Both the position numbers and the translations under genes were made by a program. The notes beneath the pieces are model-generated. The model saw only the letters and a program-made list of their open reading frames with translations, ran no database searches and was not told where the DNA came from. A stretch of 64,000 bases of DNA from an uncultured Acetatifactor sp. (GTDB lineage Bacteria > Bacillota > Clostridia > Lachnospirales > Lachnospiraceae): contig CAJTZD010000013.1 of NCBI GenBank assembly GCA_910584235.1, positions 25,247-89,246 on the forward strand. The letters run 5' to 3'. Shown piece by piece: positions 44,471-53,754 of this stretch (the first letter of the stretch is position 1; the number at the start of each line of letters is the position of its first letter).

Positions 44471-47400
44471 TTATGACAGTAATGAAATGAAATCCTCCTT
44501 GGTCATCCCTCCCAACTGTCCGCCGTCTCCGGAGATAACCTGCTCCGACAGCGCCCGTTTGCTCTCCTGGAGCTCCTGAATCCTCTCCTCGACAGTGCCC
44601 TTGGCGATGAGCCGGTACACCACCACCATTTTGGTCTGGCCGATGCGGTGGGTGCGGTCCGTTGCCTGGTTCTGTACTGCCAGATTCCACCAGGGATCGT
44701 AGTGGATTACAACATCCGCCCCGGTGAGGTTCAGCCCCACGCCCCCGGCTTTCAGGGAGATCAGGAAGACTTTCGTATCGTCCCCATTGAAAGCTTTTAC
44801 CAGCTGGAGCCTTTTTTCCTTTGGCGTGGCACCGGTAATGGTGTAGAAGCTGATCTGCTCTTCCTCCAGCCGCTTTGCGATTAAGTCCAGCATGGAAGTA
44901 AACTGGGAGAACAGCAATATCTTATGGCCGCCCTCCACGGCGCTCTTTACCAAATCCACGCAGGCCTCCAGCTTGGCGGACTCGCCGCTGTAGTTCTCAA
45001 AACACAATCCCGGGTCGCAGCAGATCTGGCGCAGCTTCATCAATTCGGCCAGAATCTGTATCTTGTTCCTCTGGAATTCCTGGGCGTCCTGGGAGGCAAT
45101 GCGCTGCTTCATATGGACTACTTGCGCATCATACAATTTCTGCTGCCCGGACTCGAATTTCACATACCGGTTCTCCTCCAGCTTCTCGGGAAGATCTTTC
45201 AGCACATTCTCTTTCATCCTGCGCAGGATAAAGGGCGCGGTCATCCGCTGAAGCCGTTCCAGCGCCCCCTGATCCTCCTCCCGCACAATAGGGGCCTCGA
45301 AGTCGCTGCGAAACACCTCATAGCCGTACAGATACCCCGGCATCAGGAAGTCAAAAATGCTCCACAGCTCGCTTAGGCGGTTCTCGATGGGCGTACCCGT
45401 GAGGGCATACCGGGTCCTGCTCTTCACCGCCTTTACCGCCTTGGCGGCCGCTGTGGTATGGTTCTTGATATACTGGGCCTCATCGATGATCTGGTAATCG
45501 AATTCCTTGTCCTCATAGTTCTCAATGTCCCGCTTCAGCAAATCATAGGAGGTGATGATGACATCGTACTCCTTATAGCGGGAAAGTCTCTCGCGCCGCT
45601 CCTCCTGGCTGCCGGTGATAAAGCAGCTGGAAAGCTGAGGCGTAAAGGCGCGTATCTCCTCCCCCCAGTTGTACACAAGAGAGGCCGGCGACACCACCAA
45701 AGCCGTGCCCTTCTTTCCCTCCTGCCTGGCGGCCAGCAGCACGGCCAGCACCTGCAGGGTCTTGCCCAGGCCCATGTCGTCCGCCAGGATTCCCCCCAGG
45801 CCATAGGTCTCCAGCATCCGAAGCCATCTGTAGCCGTTGCGCTGATATCCCCGCATGGTCTCTTTCAGAGAGGCCGGCTCCTCGAAATCCGCGTCGTTTA
45901 CGGTCTTAAAGTTCTTCACCATCTCCCTGAAATAGCTGTCCCGATTGCTGTATATCTCCTCGTTCCTCTCCAGGAGCTTGTCCAGGTACAGCGCCCGGTA
46001 CAGGGGAAGCTTTACATTGCCTTTCATGAGTTCCTTAGGACTCATCCGCAGGGCCTCGGTCATTTCCGCCAGGGTCTGTACGGCGCCTCCCTCCTCCAGA
46101 CTCAGGAAATCCCCGTTTCTCAGTCTGTAGTACTTCTTCCGCTGGCGGTAGCTCTTTAAGATGTCCAAAAGCTCCTCAGGCGGTATGTCCTGGGTGGCAA
46201 TGTTCAAATTCAGCAGGTTTTTGGACACCGATATGCCCACGCTCATCCGCACCCTGCGTCCGATGTTCAGATTGCCGAAGCGTCTGGTACACTGCACCTC
46301 CCCCAGGGCCAGCAGGGCGTCCACCCCTTTGTCCAGCACCTGGAACATCAGCCCCTCGTCTCCGGCACAGTCCAGTTCCTGCTTCTCGCTGTCCCAGTAG
46401 GGGAACCACTGCCTGGCAAGGAACAGGGCCTCTTCCTCCCTTGTCCCCTCTCTGAAAGGCTCCAGGGGGTGCTGCCTGTCGCCGAAATCCGTTACGCGGA
46501 ATTCCCGTTCTCCGTATCTGGCTCCCACCCTGCAGCTCATGTTGTGGTTTTCCGCGTCCAGATAGAATACAAACCGGGCCTGGGGCGGCAGATAGGCCGC
46601 TATCTCCTCGGCATTCTCCTCCATGATGTCCACTGCCCCCTCCAGCTGGGGCAGCACGGAATAGTAGAACTGGGGCAGTTTATTCCGACCCACATGAAAG
46701 GTCAGGGAGCCCTCCCCACAGAACCGGGCCATGATCTGGATCTTCTTTAAGAAATCCTCCTGCAGCCGGCAAAGCCCTCCCTCACAGATATAGTACGCGG
46801 TACCCACGCCGTAGAAAAGCTGCGGCATCCGACAGTCTACCGTGATTCCATGGAATTCCCTGCGTATTCCCAGATCGTTTTTGCGTATGGTCATGGATAT
46901 GGCGGGATTTTTCTCCTTTGCGTAAAGGGTGGTCTTCCACTTTTTATCGCTGTCCCTGTCCTCGTATTCCAGACAGTCCTCACCCAGCAGTTCATACAGC
47001 CCGTCCAGGCGCCAGCCGAACAGCGCCAGCTCCCCGTCCTTGGAGGCCGCCCGCTTGGAGTAGTTGTTGGCCTCTATCATCCTTTTCTCGAAAGATGTCT
47101 CCTCTTTCGTAATCCGGCCGATATAATCAATCCATTGTCTGGATTTTTCCGTAAAATTGTTGATACTGTGGTTCAGGCTGGTGCTGCTGCCGTAGGAGGC
47201 GGTCTTGGACTCCTGGACATTGTGGTAAAATTCAAACAGATCCTTTATGACAAAAAGCTTCTTCTCCCCCACCTTAAAAGAGACTTTCAGCTCCCCGTTC
47301 TTTAAGATCACCCTGGGGATTACAGTCATGCTCTCCGCCTTTCCTATGGCATCCGATACCACGGTGTTGGCACGTCTCTCATAAAAGGCCTGTATCAGCA

Positions 47401-47986
47401 GCATTCCCTGCCAGTCCGTAGCGTCCCCCAGGTTCTTGTCCTCCAGGTGCTCCTCCACCAGCTGCATCAGCGCCCCCAGATAGGCGCAGTACTCCCTCCT
47501 GTAATACATGCTGTAATAATGTCTTCTGCACTCTGCGCACTGGCACTCCGCGTACAGGACGCTGTCGCGCTTAAACAGGATATGGACGGGGAATACCATC
47601 TTCCCCTCTCTCCCCTCACCCACGGCCTCGCCCACGGTCTCCTCTCTCCCCTGAGCGTAGCCGCAGTCCACATCTTTGAGGGTTATTTTCTTCTCCCGGC
47701 ACAGCGCCTCCGCCTTTTGAGTAACGGCCTTTGTAAGCCGCATATTCTTCCTTATGGCGCCGCAGTCAAAATACCGGTATCTGGCAAGCTCATTATAATC
47801 CGCCAGCTGCCGTTCCTGCGGGGCATCGCCCTCATCCTCCTGTCCCGGTCGGTTCAAAACGATGTATTCCTGATCGTTTTGCGCTATCTCCGCCGCATTT
47901 TTTGCAGCCTCCGGGACTCTTGTGGTTTCCATGCTCCCCGCTGCCTCTGCGCTTCCTGCAGCGGTCTGTCTCTTCTGCGTTCTCAT
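44471..47986 (-). CDS. SNF2-family DNA helicase/translocase
   Basis: A 1171-residue ATP-dependent DNA translocase of the bacterial SNF2 (HepA-like) group. After a disordered Ala/Glu-rich start comes a SWIM-like zinc site (CQCAECRRHYY, then CAYLGAL), the bacterial SNF2-associated region, then the motor: motif I ILADDMGLGKTLQVLAVLLA, motif II IIDEAQYIKN, motif III ALTGTPIENRLSELWSIFDF, and in the second lobe ILLFSQFTSMLDLIAKRLEE, LKAGGVGLNLTGADVVIHYD and DRTHRIGQTKMVVVYR. Such proteins strip or remodel protein-DNA complexes, often RNA polymerase. No methylase or nuclease partner is adjacent, so a defence role is not indicated here. Confidence 0.88.
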   Translation of the reverse strand: MRTQKRQTAAGSAEAAGSMETTRVPEAAKNAAEIAQNDQEYIVLNRPGQEDEGDAPQERQLADYNELARYRYFDCGAIRKNMRLTKAVTQKAEALCREKKITLKDVDCGYAQGREETVGEAVGEGREGKMVFPVHILFKRDSVLYAECQCAECRRHYYSMYYRREYCAYLGALMQLVEEHLEDKNLGDATDWQGMLLIQAFYERRANTVVSDAIGKAESMTVIPRVILKNGELKVSFKVGEKKLFVIKDLFEFYHNVQESKTASYGSSTSLNHSINNFTEKSRQWIDYIGRITKEETSFEKRMIEANNYSKRAASKDGELALFGWRLDGLYELLGEDCLEYEDRDSDKKWKTTLYAKEKNPAISMTIRKNDLGIRREFHGITVDCRMPQLFYGVGTAYYICEGGLCRLQEDFLKKIQIMARFCGEGSLTFHVGRNKLPQFYYSVLPQLEGAVDIMEENAEEIAAYLPPQARFVFYLDAENHNMSCRVGARYGEREFRVTDFGDRQHPLEPFREGTREEEALFLARQWFPYWDSEKQELDCAGDEGLMFQVLDKGVDALLALGEVQCTRRFGNLNIGRRVRMSVGISVSKNLLNLNIATQDIPPEELLDILKSYRQRKKYYRLRNGDFLSLEEGGAVQTLAEMTEALRMSPKELMKGNVKLPLYRALYLDKLLERNEEIYSNRDSYFREMVKNFKTVNDADFEEPASLKETMRGYQRNGYRWLRMLETYGLGGILADDMGLGKTLQVLAVLLAARQEGKKGTALVVSPASLVYNWGEEIRAFTPQLSSCFITGSQEERRERLSRYKEYDVIITSYDLLKRDIENYEDKEFDYQIIDEAQYIKNHTTAAAKAVKAVKSRTRYALTGTPIENRLSELWSIFDFLMPGYLYGYEVFRSDFEAPIVREEDQGALERLQRMTAPFILRRMKENVLKDLPEKLEENRYVKFESGQQKLYDAQVVHMKQRIASQDAQEFQRNKIQILAELMKLRQICCDPGLCFENYSGESAKLEACVDLVKSAVEGGHKILLFSQFTSMLDLIAKRLEEEQISFYTITGATPKEKRLQLVKAFNGDDTKVFLISLKAGGVGLNLTGADVVIHYDPWWNLAVQNQATDRTHRIGQTKMVVVYRLIAKGTVEERIQELQESKRALSEQVISGDGGQLGGMTKEDFISLLS

Positions 47987-48154
47987 ATTCTCCCGAATGA
48001 TTTCCTTTCCCTTATGTTTTTAACCTATTCCGGTACCGTTTTCTCATCCAAAAAACAATATCTATATTATATCTTCTTTCTTGCTTCTTCGCAATGCGGA
48101 AAATACCGGATTTTCCCCCAGACGAATATTTTTCTTTTATTTTCCCCTAACCTG

Positions 48155-48163
48155 TGCTATACT
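48155..48163 (+). promoter_or_regulatory. Extended -10 promoter of the pro operon
   Basis: TG-C-TATACT at 48155-48163, about 90 bases before proB. The -35 is weak (TTTATT-like). No hairpin leader was seen. Confidence 0.5.
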
Positions 48164-48253
48164 TGGATAAATTTGCCGGGCGGCGCTTCTGTTTCGGGAC
48201 AGCGTTTTGATTTTGCGGCAGTTTATCTTTGATAAGAGGGAGGCTTTTACCCT

Positions 48254-49069
48254 ATGGTACAAAATGGAAAGCGTATTGTAATCAAGGTGGGGACTTCCAC
48301 CCTGACCCATGAATCCGGCGCGCCTAACCTGCGGCGTATGGAACATCTGACCCGGATTCTGGCGGATCTGCACGGTATGGGACATGACGTGATATTGGTG
48401 TTTTCCGGCGCCATTGCCGTGGGCACCTCCAGGCTGGGGCTTAAGGAGCGTCCCGGGGAGCTTCGGATGAAGCAGGCCGCGGCTGCGGTGGGGCAGTGCC
48501 AGATGATGCATATCTTCGACCAGTTCTTCTCCCAGTACAGCCAGTCTGCGGCCCAGATTCTGCTCACCGGGGAGGACGTGGAGGACGATGGCCGGCGGGA
48601 GCATCTGAAAGGGACTTTCTCCGCTCTGCTGGAGATGGGGGTCATTCCGGCGGTAAACGAAAACGACTCTGTCTCCTCCGCCGAGATCGAAACCGGACGG
48701 CACAAGGTGCTGGGGGACAACGACACGCTGTCCGCCATTGTGGCAAAGCTCTGTGAAGCGGATCTGTTGGTGCTGCTTAGCGACATTGACGGGCTCTATG
48801 ACGCCGACCCCAAAGCCAATCCCCAGGCAAGGCTCCTCCATCAGGTACCTGTCCTGACGCCGGAGATTCTGGAGATGGCCGGAGGCGCGGGAACCTGGCG
48901 GGGCACCGGCGGCATGGCCACCAAGCTTTCCGCCGCACGCATTGCCATGGAGGCCGGCTGCGACATGGTCATCGCCAACGGCGCACGGATGGATGAGCTC
49001 TACGGCATCGTAGAGGGGGAGATGATCGGAACACGCTTTCTGGCCAGGCATGAGGGCAAGTTCGCTTAG
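48254..49069 (+). CDS. proB: Glutamate 5-kinase
   Basis: Phosphorylates the gamma-carboxyl of glutamate with ATP, the first step of proline synthesis. The 271-residue chain is the amino acid kinase domain alone: RIVIKVGTSTLT at the front, VFSGAIAVGTSRLGL, VNENDSVSSAE, LGDNDTLSAIVAKL and GTGGMATKLSAARIAME. The C-terminal PUA domain of longer ProB proteins is absent, as in many Gram-positive relatives. GGGAGG lies ten bases before the ATG. It is followed by proA after 183 bases and by proC, so all three steps to proline are here. Confidence 0.95.
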   Translation: MVQNGKRIVIKVGTSTLTHESGAPNLRRMEHLTRILADLHGMGHDVILVFSGAIAVGTSRLGLKERPGELRMKQAAAAVGQCQMMHIFDQFFSQYSQSAAQILLTGEDVEDDGRREHLKGTFSALLEMGVIPAVNENDSVSSAEIETGRHKVLGDNDTLSAIVAKLCEADLLVLLSDIDGLYDADPKANPQARLLHQVPVLTPEILEMAGGAGTWRGTGGMATKLSAARIAMEAGCDMVIANGARMDELYGIVEGEMIGTRFLARHEGKFA

Positions 49070-49252
49070 TTATGCTCAACAGGCCAGTCCGCAGGCCTAA
49101 ATACCCAGGCGGACGCTATCCCCGCTTTCTCGGACATTCTGACAGACACAGCCTTTGCGCTTTGCCTGCACCCTTTCATGCAGCGCCCATATATGTGCAA
49201 GGGATGCCCCGGACGACGCGTCGGTAAGCTTGAGAATCAGGAGGAAAACAAA

Positions 49253-50503
49253 TTGACTATTTTAGAGAAACAGGGGCAGGCCGCCAAGGCGGCCGCCTAT
49301 CCCCTTGCCGGTGCAGGCACGGCCAAAAAGAACGCCGCCCTGCAGGCTATTGCAGATATCCTTATGGACAGGCAGGCCAAGTGGCTTCAGGCCAATGCCA
49401 TAGATATAGCCGCCGCCAAGGAAAGCGGGATGCGCCCGGCCATGCTGGACCGCCTTACATTGACTTCGGAGCGCATTGCCGGCATCGTAGAGGGCGTCAG
49501 GCAGGTCTGTTCTCTTCCCGATCCCATCGGCAGGGTAGAGAAAATGGAAAACCGGCCAAACGGGCTTATCATCGGAAAGCGCCGGGTTCCTTTGGGCGTC
49601 ATCGCCATCATCTATGAGGCCCGGCCCAATGTCACCGTGGACGCTGCGGCACTGTGCTTAAAATCCGGCAATGCCTGTATCCTGCGGGGCGGCAGGGAGG
49701 CCATTCATTCCAACCGCCTGGCCGTGTCCCTCATGCAGGAAGCGCTTGTGTCCGTGGGACTGCCGGGGGAAGCCGTCAGCCTGGTCCAGGATCCCGGCCG
49801 GGAAAGCGCCACTGAGCTGATGCATCTAAACGACTATGTGGACGTGCTGATTCCCCGGGGCGGGGCGGGACTGATCCGCGCAGTGTCCAAAGAGGCCAGC
49901 GTGCCTGTCATCCGTACCGGCGAGGGTATCTGCCACATCTATGTGGACAACGAGGCCGACCTGGACATGGCGGCCAATATCCTTTACAATGCCAAATGCT
50001 CCAGACCCTCTGTCTGTAATGCCGCCGAGTGCGTGCTGATCCATGAGGACATGCTGGAAGCTTTCTGGGCAAAAGCCCTGCCCCTTTTGGACCGCCATCA
50101 GGTGGAGCTGCGGGCGGACGAGGCTGCCCTGAAAGTTCTGGGAGAGCGGGCCCTGCCCGCTGCGGATACGGACTGGGATACGGAATACAATGATTACATC
50201 CTGGCAGTACGGACGGTGAAAGACTGCGAGGATGCCATTTCCTTTATCAACGTCCATGGCACGGGCCATTCGGAGTGCATTGTCACCAACAATTATTTCA
50301 AGGCCCAGCATTTCCTGAACGCAGTGGATGCCGCCGCCGTGTACGTCAACGCCTCCACCCGCTTCACGGACGGGGGCGAGTTCGGACTGGGCGCGGAGAT
50401 CGGCATCTCCACCCAGAAGATGCACGCCAGAGGGCCTATGGGGCTGGAGGAGCTCACCAGCCATAAATATGTGGTCTACGGCGAGGGGCAGGTAAGAGCG
50501 TAA
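49253..50503 (+). CDS. proA: Gamma-glutamyl phosphate reductase
   Basis: Reduces glutamyl-5-phosphate with NADPH to glutamate semialdehyde, which cyclises to pyrroline-5-carboxylate. The 416-residue protein shows IGKRRVPLGVIAIIYEARPN, CILRGGREAIHSN, RGGAGLIRAV, the catalytic-cysteine region ILYNAKCSRPSVCNAAECVL, and the closing GGEFGLGAEIGISTQKMHAR. The start is the TTG at 49253, fixed by AGGAGG eight bases upstream and by normal family length; the open frame reaches back to 49178 without family similarity. The 183-base gap after proB shows no feature I can name. Confidence 0.95.
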   Translation: MTILEKQGQAAKAAAYPLAGAGTAKKNAALQAIADILMDRQAKWLQANAIDIAAAKESGMRPAMLDRLTLTSERIAGIVEGVRQVCSLPDPIGRVEKMENRPNGLIIGKRRVPLGVIAIIYEARPNVTVDAAALCLKSGNACILRGGREAIHSNRLAVSLMQEALVSVGLPGEAVSLVQDPGRESATELMHLNDYVDVLIPRGGAGLIRAVSKEASVPVIRTGEGICHIYVDNEADLDMAANILYNAKCSRPSVCNAAECVLIHEDMLEAFWAKALPLLDRHQVELRADEAALKVLGERALPAADTDWDTEYNDYILAVRTVKDCEDAISFINVHGTGHSECIVTNNYFKAQHFLNAVDAAAVYVNASTRFTDGGEFGLGAEIGISTQKMHARGPMGLEELTSHKYVVYGEGQVRA

Positions 50504-50521
50504 ATTCAGGAGGGGAATGTT

Positions 50522-51334
50522 ATGGAAAAGGAAAAAGCGACTTTCGGTTTTATCGGCACGGGAAATATGGGGAGCGCTCTGGCCCGGGCCGTCAGACATA
50601 ACGTGGAGGGCTCCCAAATTCTTCTGGCCAACCGCTCACCCCAAAAGGCCAAGGTTCTGGCTACGGTGCTGGAGTCTGAGACGGCGGACAATCAGGAAAT
50701 CGCCAGGAAAGCGGACTATATCCTCCTAGGCCTCAAACCCCAGATGATGGGGGAAGCCTTGGCGGAAATCCGGCCCATACTGGCCTCGCGGCAGACCCCT
50801 TTCGTTCTGGTGACTATGGCCGCAGGGCTGACCATCGCCCGGATACAGGAACTGGCAGGGGGAGATTACCCCGTTATCCGCATCATGCCCAACACCCCGG
50901 TGTTCGTGGGGCAGGGTATGGTACTGTATGCCTGCAGCGGGAATGTGAAGCCGGAGGCTCTGGAGGCTTTTCTGGAGGCCTTTGCCTGGGCAGGGAGATT
51001 TTCCGCTATTCCGGAATCCGGGATGGATGCGGGCTCCGCTGTCTCCGGCTGCGGCCCCGCCTTTGCGGATCTCTTCCTGGAGGCCCTGGCGGACGGAGGG
51101 GTGAGCTGCGGCCTGCCCAGGGAACAGGCCCTGGAACTGGCGGCGCAGATGCTTCTGGGCTCGGCCAGCCTGGCCCTGGAAACCGGCCTGCACCCCGGCG
51201 TCCTCAAGGACACTGTCTGCTCTCCCGGCGGCACCACCATCCAGGGGGTGCGAAAGCTGGAGGAGGCGGGCTTTCGGGGGGCTGTCATGAATGCGGTGAT
51301 TGCCGCTTACGAGAAGACGCTGGAGCTGAAATAA
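50522..51334 (+). CDS. proC: Pyrroline-5-carboxylate reductase
   Basis: Reduces pyrroline-5-carboxylate to proline with NAD(P)H, the last step of the pathway begun by ProB and ProA. The 270-residue chain has the dinucleotide-binding start FGFIGTGNMGSALARAV, ILLGLKPQMM, the strand RIMPNTPVFVGQGM and the C-terminal signature VSGCGPAFADLFLEALADGG and VCSPGGTTIQGV. AGGAGGGG precedes the ATG, and the gap to proA is 18 bases, so it is the last gene of the operon. A TetR gene converges from the right. Confidence 0.95.
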   Translation: MEKEKATFGFIGTGNMGSALARAVRHNVEGSQILLANRSPQKAKVLATVLESETADNQEIARKADYILLGLKPQMMGEALAEIRPILASRQTPFVLVTMAAGLTIARIQELAGGDYPVIRIMPNTPVFVGQGMVLYACSGNVKPEALEAFLEAFAWAGRFSAIPESGMDAGSAVSGCGPAFADLFLEALADGGVSCGLPREQALELAAQMLLGSASLALETGLHPGVLKDTVCSPGGTTIQGVRKLEEAGFRGAVMNAVIAAYEKTLELK

Positions 51335-51401
51335 GCGGATATCATATTTTTCAGCCTGTTTTTAGGGAATGGGTGTTCTTTGGCATAATCCTTTTCGGAT
51401 A

Positions 51402-51977
51402 TCAGTTCCCCTGCGGGAACAAAAGATCCCGGTTCGGATGATATTCCGCCTCAATGATCCGCTCCATCTCTTCCGGGCTTTCCTTACAGCCGCCCCGCAC
51501 CCACCGGCGGATAACGGCAGACAGGCCCTCGCAGAAAAAAGTCTGATGATACAACAATTCTTCCTCGGAGGCAAAGCCCATGGCAGGGACGATTTTATCA
51601 ATATTCTCCTGTAGTTCCTTAGGCAGCTTGTCATATGTCAGGATCATCCCGCCCATAGCCTCCAGATATACATTGAAAAAGCTTTTGTGCTGTCCCACCA
51701 GCACAAACAGCTTCCGAAAGCCATGGGAGCGCATACCCTTGCCCTCCTCCACAAACAGATTCATAATCTGCATATACATCTCCGCCACCAAATGCTCCAT
51801 CAGATCGGATACGTCCTTATAATGGACATAAAATGTAGTCCTGTGGATATTCGCCCTGCTGCAGATCTCGCTGACCGAAATCCGGCTGATTTCTTTCTTT
51901 TCCCCCAATAAGTTCAGAAAAACCCACTTTATCTTATTTTCTGTCTGTATTGCTCTCTGATTTCCCTTGGTATTCAT
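51402..51977 (-). CDS. TetR/AcrR-family transcriptional regulator
   Basis: A 191-residue repressor-type protein. The N-terminal helix-turn-helix reads ISVSEICSRANIHRTTFYVHYKDVSDLME at residues 33-61, the TetR pattern. The C-terminal two thirds are helical, with LYHQTFFCEGLSAVIRRWV, as in regulators that sense small ligands. It is divergent from a MATE exporter. The 224-base spacer holds three T-T-C-x-A-C-A-type sites, one of them inside the exporter promoter, so it most likely represses the pump and itself until a pumped compound binds. Confidence 0.85.
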   Translation of the reverse strand: MNTKGNQRAIQTENKIKWVFLNLLGEKKEISRISVSEICSRANIHRTTFYVHYKDVSDLMEHLVAEMYMQIMNLFVEEGKGMRSHGFRKLFVLVGQHKSFFNVYLEAMGGMILTYDKLPKELQENIDKIVPAMGFASEEELLYHQTFFCEGLSAVIRRWVRGGCKESPEEMERIIEAEYHPNRDLLFPQGN

Positions 51978-52005
51978 GAAGCTTTCCTCCTGATCTCCGC
52001 ATTAT

Positions 52006-52089
52006 TTCGACACTTGTATATAATTTGACGGTTGTTTTCTACACCTGTATATATTATAATGGAATCACATTCATTCGACAAGTGTTGAA
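52006..52089. promoter_or_regulatory. Three TetR operator-like sites and the MATE promoter
   Basis: TTCGACACTTGTATAT (52006-52021), TTCTACACCTGTATAT (52037-52052) and TTCGACAAGTGTTGAA (52074-52089) share TTC-x-ACA-xx-TGT; the third is an almost perfect palindrome. The MATE promoter, TTGACG (52025-52030) with a 17-base spacer and TATATA (52048-52053), encloses the middle site, so binding there would block it. Confidence 0.65.
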
Positions 52090-52131
52090 ATTAATAAATG
52101 AAAGAATATATGCCCGGTTAAAATTTTTTAA

Positions 52132-52185
52132 GTGTATTTTATGAAGTATATTTTGAAGTATATCTTGAGGTATATTTTTTATAGA
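52132..52185 (+). repeat. AT-rich short tandem repeats in the MATE leader
   Basis: Imperfect 12-15-bp repeats of the type GTATATTTTGAA occur four times just before the ribosome site of the MATE gene. Their role is unclear; they keep the leader unstructured. Confidence 0.5.
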
Positions 52186-52201
52186 AAGGAAAGAATCTCA
52201 T

Positions 52202-53566
52202 ATGAACAAAAATCAGGAAATGCTAGAAAAAGCTTCTTATCCCAAGCTGCTGCTCCATCTAAGCCTGCCCGCCGTAGTCATCATGTTGGTGATGATCGTC
52301 TACAACATGGCGGACACCTTTTTCATCGGCCAGACCGACGATCCCTCCAAGATCGCAGCGATCTCCCTGTGCGCCCCCATGTTCTCCATCCTCTCCGGGC
52401 TGGGGACTTTGTTCGGCAGCGGCGGCTGTACCGCAATCTCCCTTGCCCTGGGGAAAAAGGAACTCGGAAAAGTAAAGCGCTATTCCTCCTTTTGCTGCTA
52501 TGCGGCGCTGATTTTGGGCGCAATTTTTCTGATTATCGTCAATCTTTTCCTCTCGCCCATAACGAACCTCCTGGGAGCGGATCCGGATACAATAGCGGAT
52601 GCAGCGGATTATCTGCGCATCATTGCCCTGGGCGCGCCCTTTATCATGTTCAACAATGTATTTGCCAATGTAATCCGGGCCGATGGGGCCGCCAAACAGT
52701 CCATGATCGCAAACTGTCTGGGCACTGTCTCCAATATAGCCCTGGACGCCCTGTTTATCCTGGGCTTCTCCTGGGACGTGGCCGGCGCCGCCATTGCCAC
52801 CGTACTGGGCAACTGCGTCAGCTGTGTGTATCTGTTCTATTACATTACCAAAAAGCAGCCCGCGTTCTCCCTCTCCCCGAAAGCATTCTCCCTGGAGCCT
52901 GAGGTATCCTGGACAGTCATGTCGCTGGGAGTCCCCATGGCCTGCAGTACCCTGCTCATGAGTCTGTCCCATATTATCGCCAACCGCATGGTTATCGGTT
53001 ACGGTTCCGTGGCCCTGGCGGCCCAGGGAGTCTCCGGAAAGATCGGTATGGTCATCACCATGCTGGCCATGGGTATCTGCATGGGACTACAGCCCGCCAT
53101 CTCCTACAATTTCGGCGCAGCCAATTTAAAGCGTATGAACCGAATCATTAGCAGCACCGCCGTTTTCACGGTGGGCCTGGGCAGCGTCCTCACCATAGTC
53201 TGTTTCCTTGCCAGGAATGCCATCATTGCCGCCTTTATCGACAATGCGGAGGTAATTGCCTACGGCCAGGTCTTTGTCTTTGCCTCCATTATCATCGGCC
53301 CCTTTTACGGGCTCTATCAACTCTGCCAGACTTTCCTCCAGTCCACGGGAAAGGCTTCCTATGCCAGTCTGGTCGCTTTGATGGACAAGGGCCTGTTTTA
53401 TCTGCCGCTGCTGTTTATACTGGGAAAGGTCTTCGGACTCTACGGCATCATCTTCACCGGCGCCGTGACATTGTTCCTGTCCCTGACGGCGGGGATTGTC
53501 TTCAGTCTCATCTGGCGCCGGAAGATAAACGCCTCTGACAAGGCTGCAAAAGAGCTGGCCGGATAG
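52202..53566 (+). CDS. MATE-family efflux transporter
   Basis: A 454-residue membrane protein of the multidrug and toxic compound extrusion family, with 12 predicted helices in two bundles. Recognisable parts are YNMADTFFIGQTDDPSKIAA in helix 1 and its loop, LFGSGGCTAISLALGKKE, VIRADGAAKQSMI, and the matching second half with GMGLQPAISYNFGAANLKR-like sequence near 53090-53130. It should export organic cations or drugs using a Na+ or H+ gradient; the substrate is not predictable. AAGGAAAG lies eight bases before the ATG. Divergent from the TetR regulator that probably controls it. Confidence 0.88.
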   Translation: MNKNQEMLEKASYPKLLLHLSLPAVVIMLVMIVYNMADTFFIGQTDDPSKIAAISLCAPMFSILSGLGTLFGSGGCTAISLALGKKELGKVKRYSSFCCYAALILGAIFLIIVNLFLSPITNLLGADPDTIADAADYLRIIALGAPFIMFNNVFANVIRADGAAKQSMIANCLGTVSNIALDALFILGFSWDVAGAAIATVLGNCVSCVYLFYYITKKQPAFSLSPKAFSLEPEVSWTVMSLGVPMACSTLLMSLSHIIANRMVIGYGSVALAAQGVSGKIGMVITMLAMGICMGLQPAISYNFGAANLKRMNRIISSTAVFTVGLGSVLTIVCFLARNAIIAAFIDNAEVIAYGQVFVFASIIIGPFYGLYQLCQTFLQSTGKASYASLVALMDKGLFYLPLLFILGKVFGLYGIIFTGAVTLFLSLTAGIVFSLIWRRKINASDKAAKELAG

Positions 53567-53621
53567 TCGTCCCCGCCTGCCATCAAGCCAATTAGCTTAT
53601 CGGATTCCTGAGGCATCATAA

Positions 53622-53702
53622 AGGGATTTCTGCACCAAACCGCTTTCACCGAGCTTACGCCGTAAGGCTTTCTCGCTGGACAGGGCATGGACAGAAATCC
53701 CT
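53622..53702. repeat. Long-range inverted repeat between convergent genes
   Basis: AGGGATTTCTG (53622-53632) and CAGAAATCCCT (53692-53702) are perfect complements enclosing 59 bases with a small inner hairpin (CTTAC/GTAAG). It lies between the MATE stop and the convergent dehydrogenase stop and could be a two-way terminator. Confidence 0.5.
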
Positions 53703-53754
53703 CTTTCCAGGGCTCCTCTCTCACAGTTTTCCGGCACGCATTATATGCGCTTTC

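Noticed and set aside
44471..47986. SNF2 helicase as part of a phage-defence island
   Set aside because: No methylase, nuclease, PLD or other defence partner lies next to it; neighbours are a coiled-coil protein and proline synthesis genes.
49070..49252. Regulatory RNA between proB and proA
   Set aside because: Only short chance stems are visible, with no recognisable riboswitch core or terminator.
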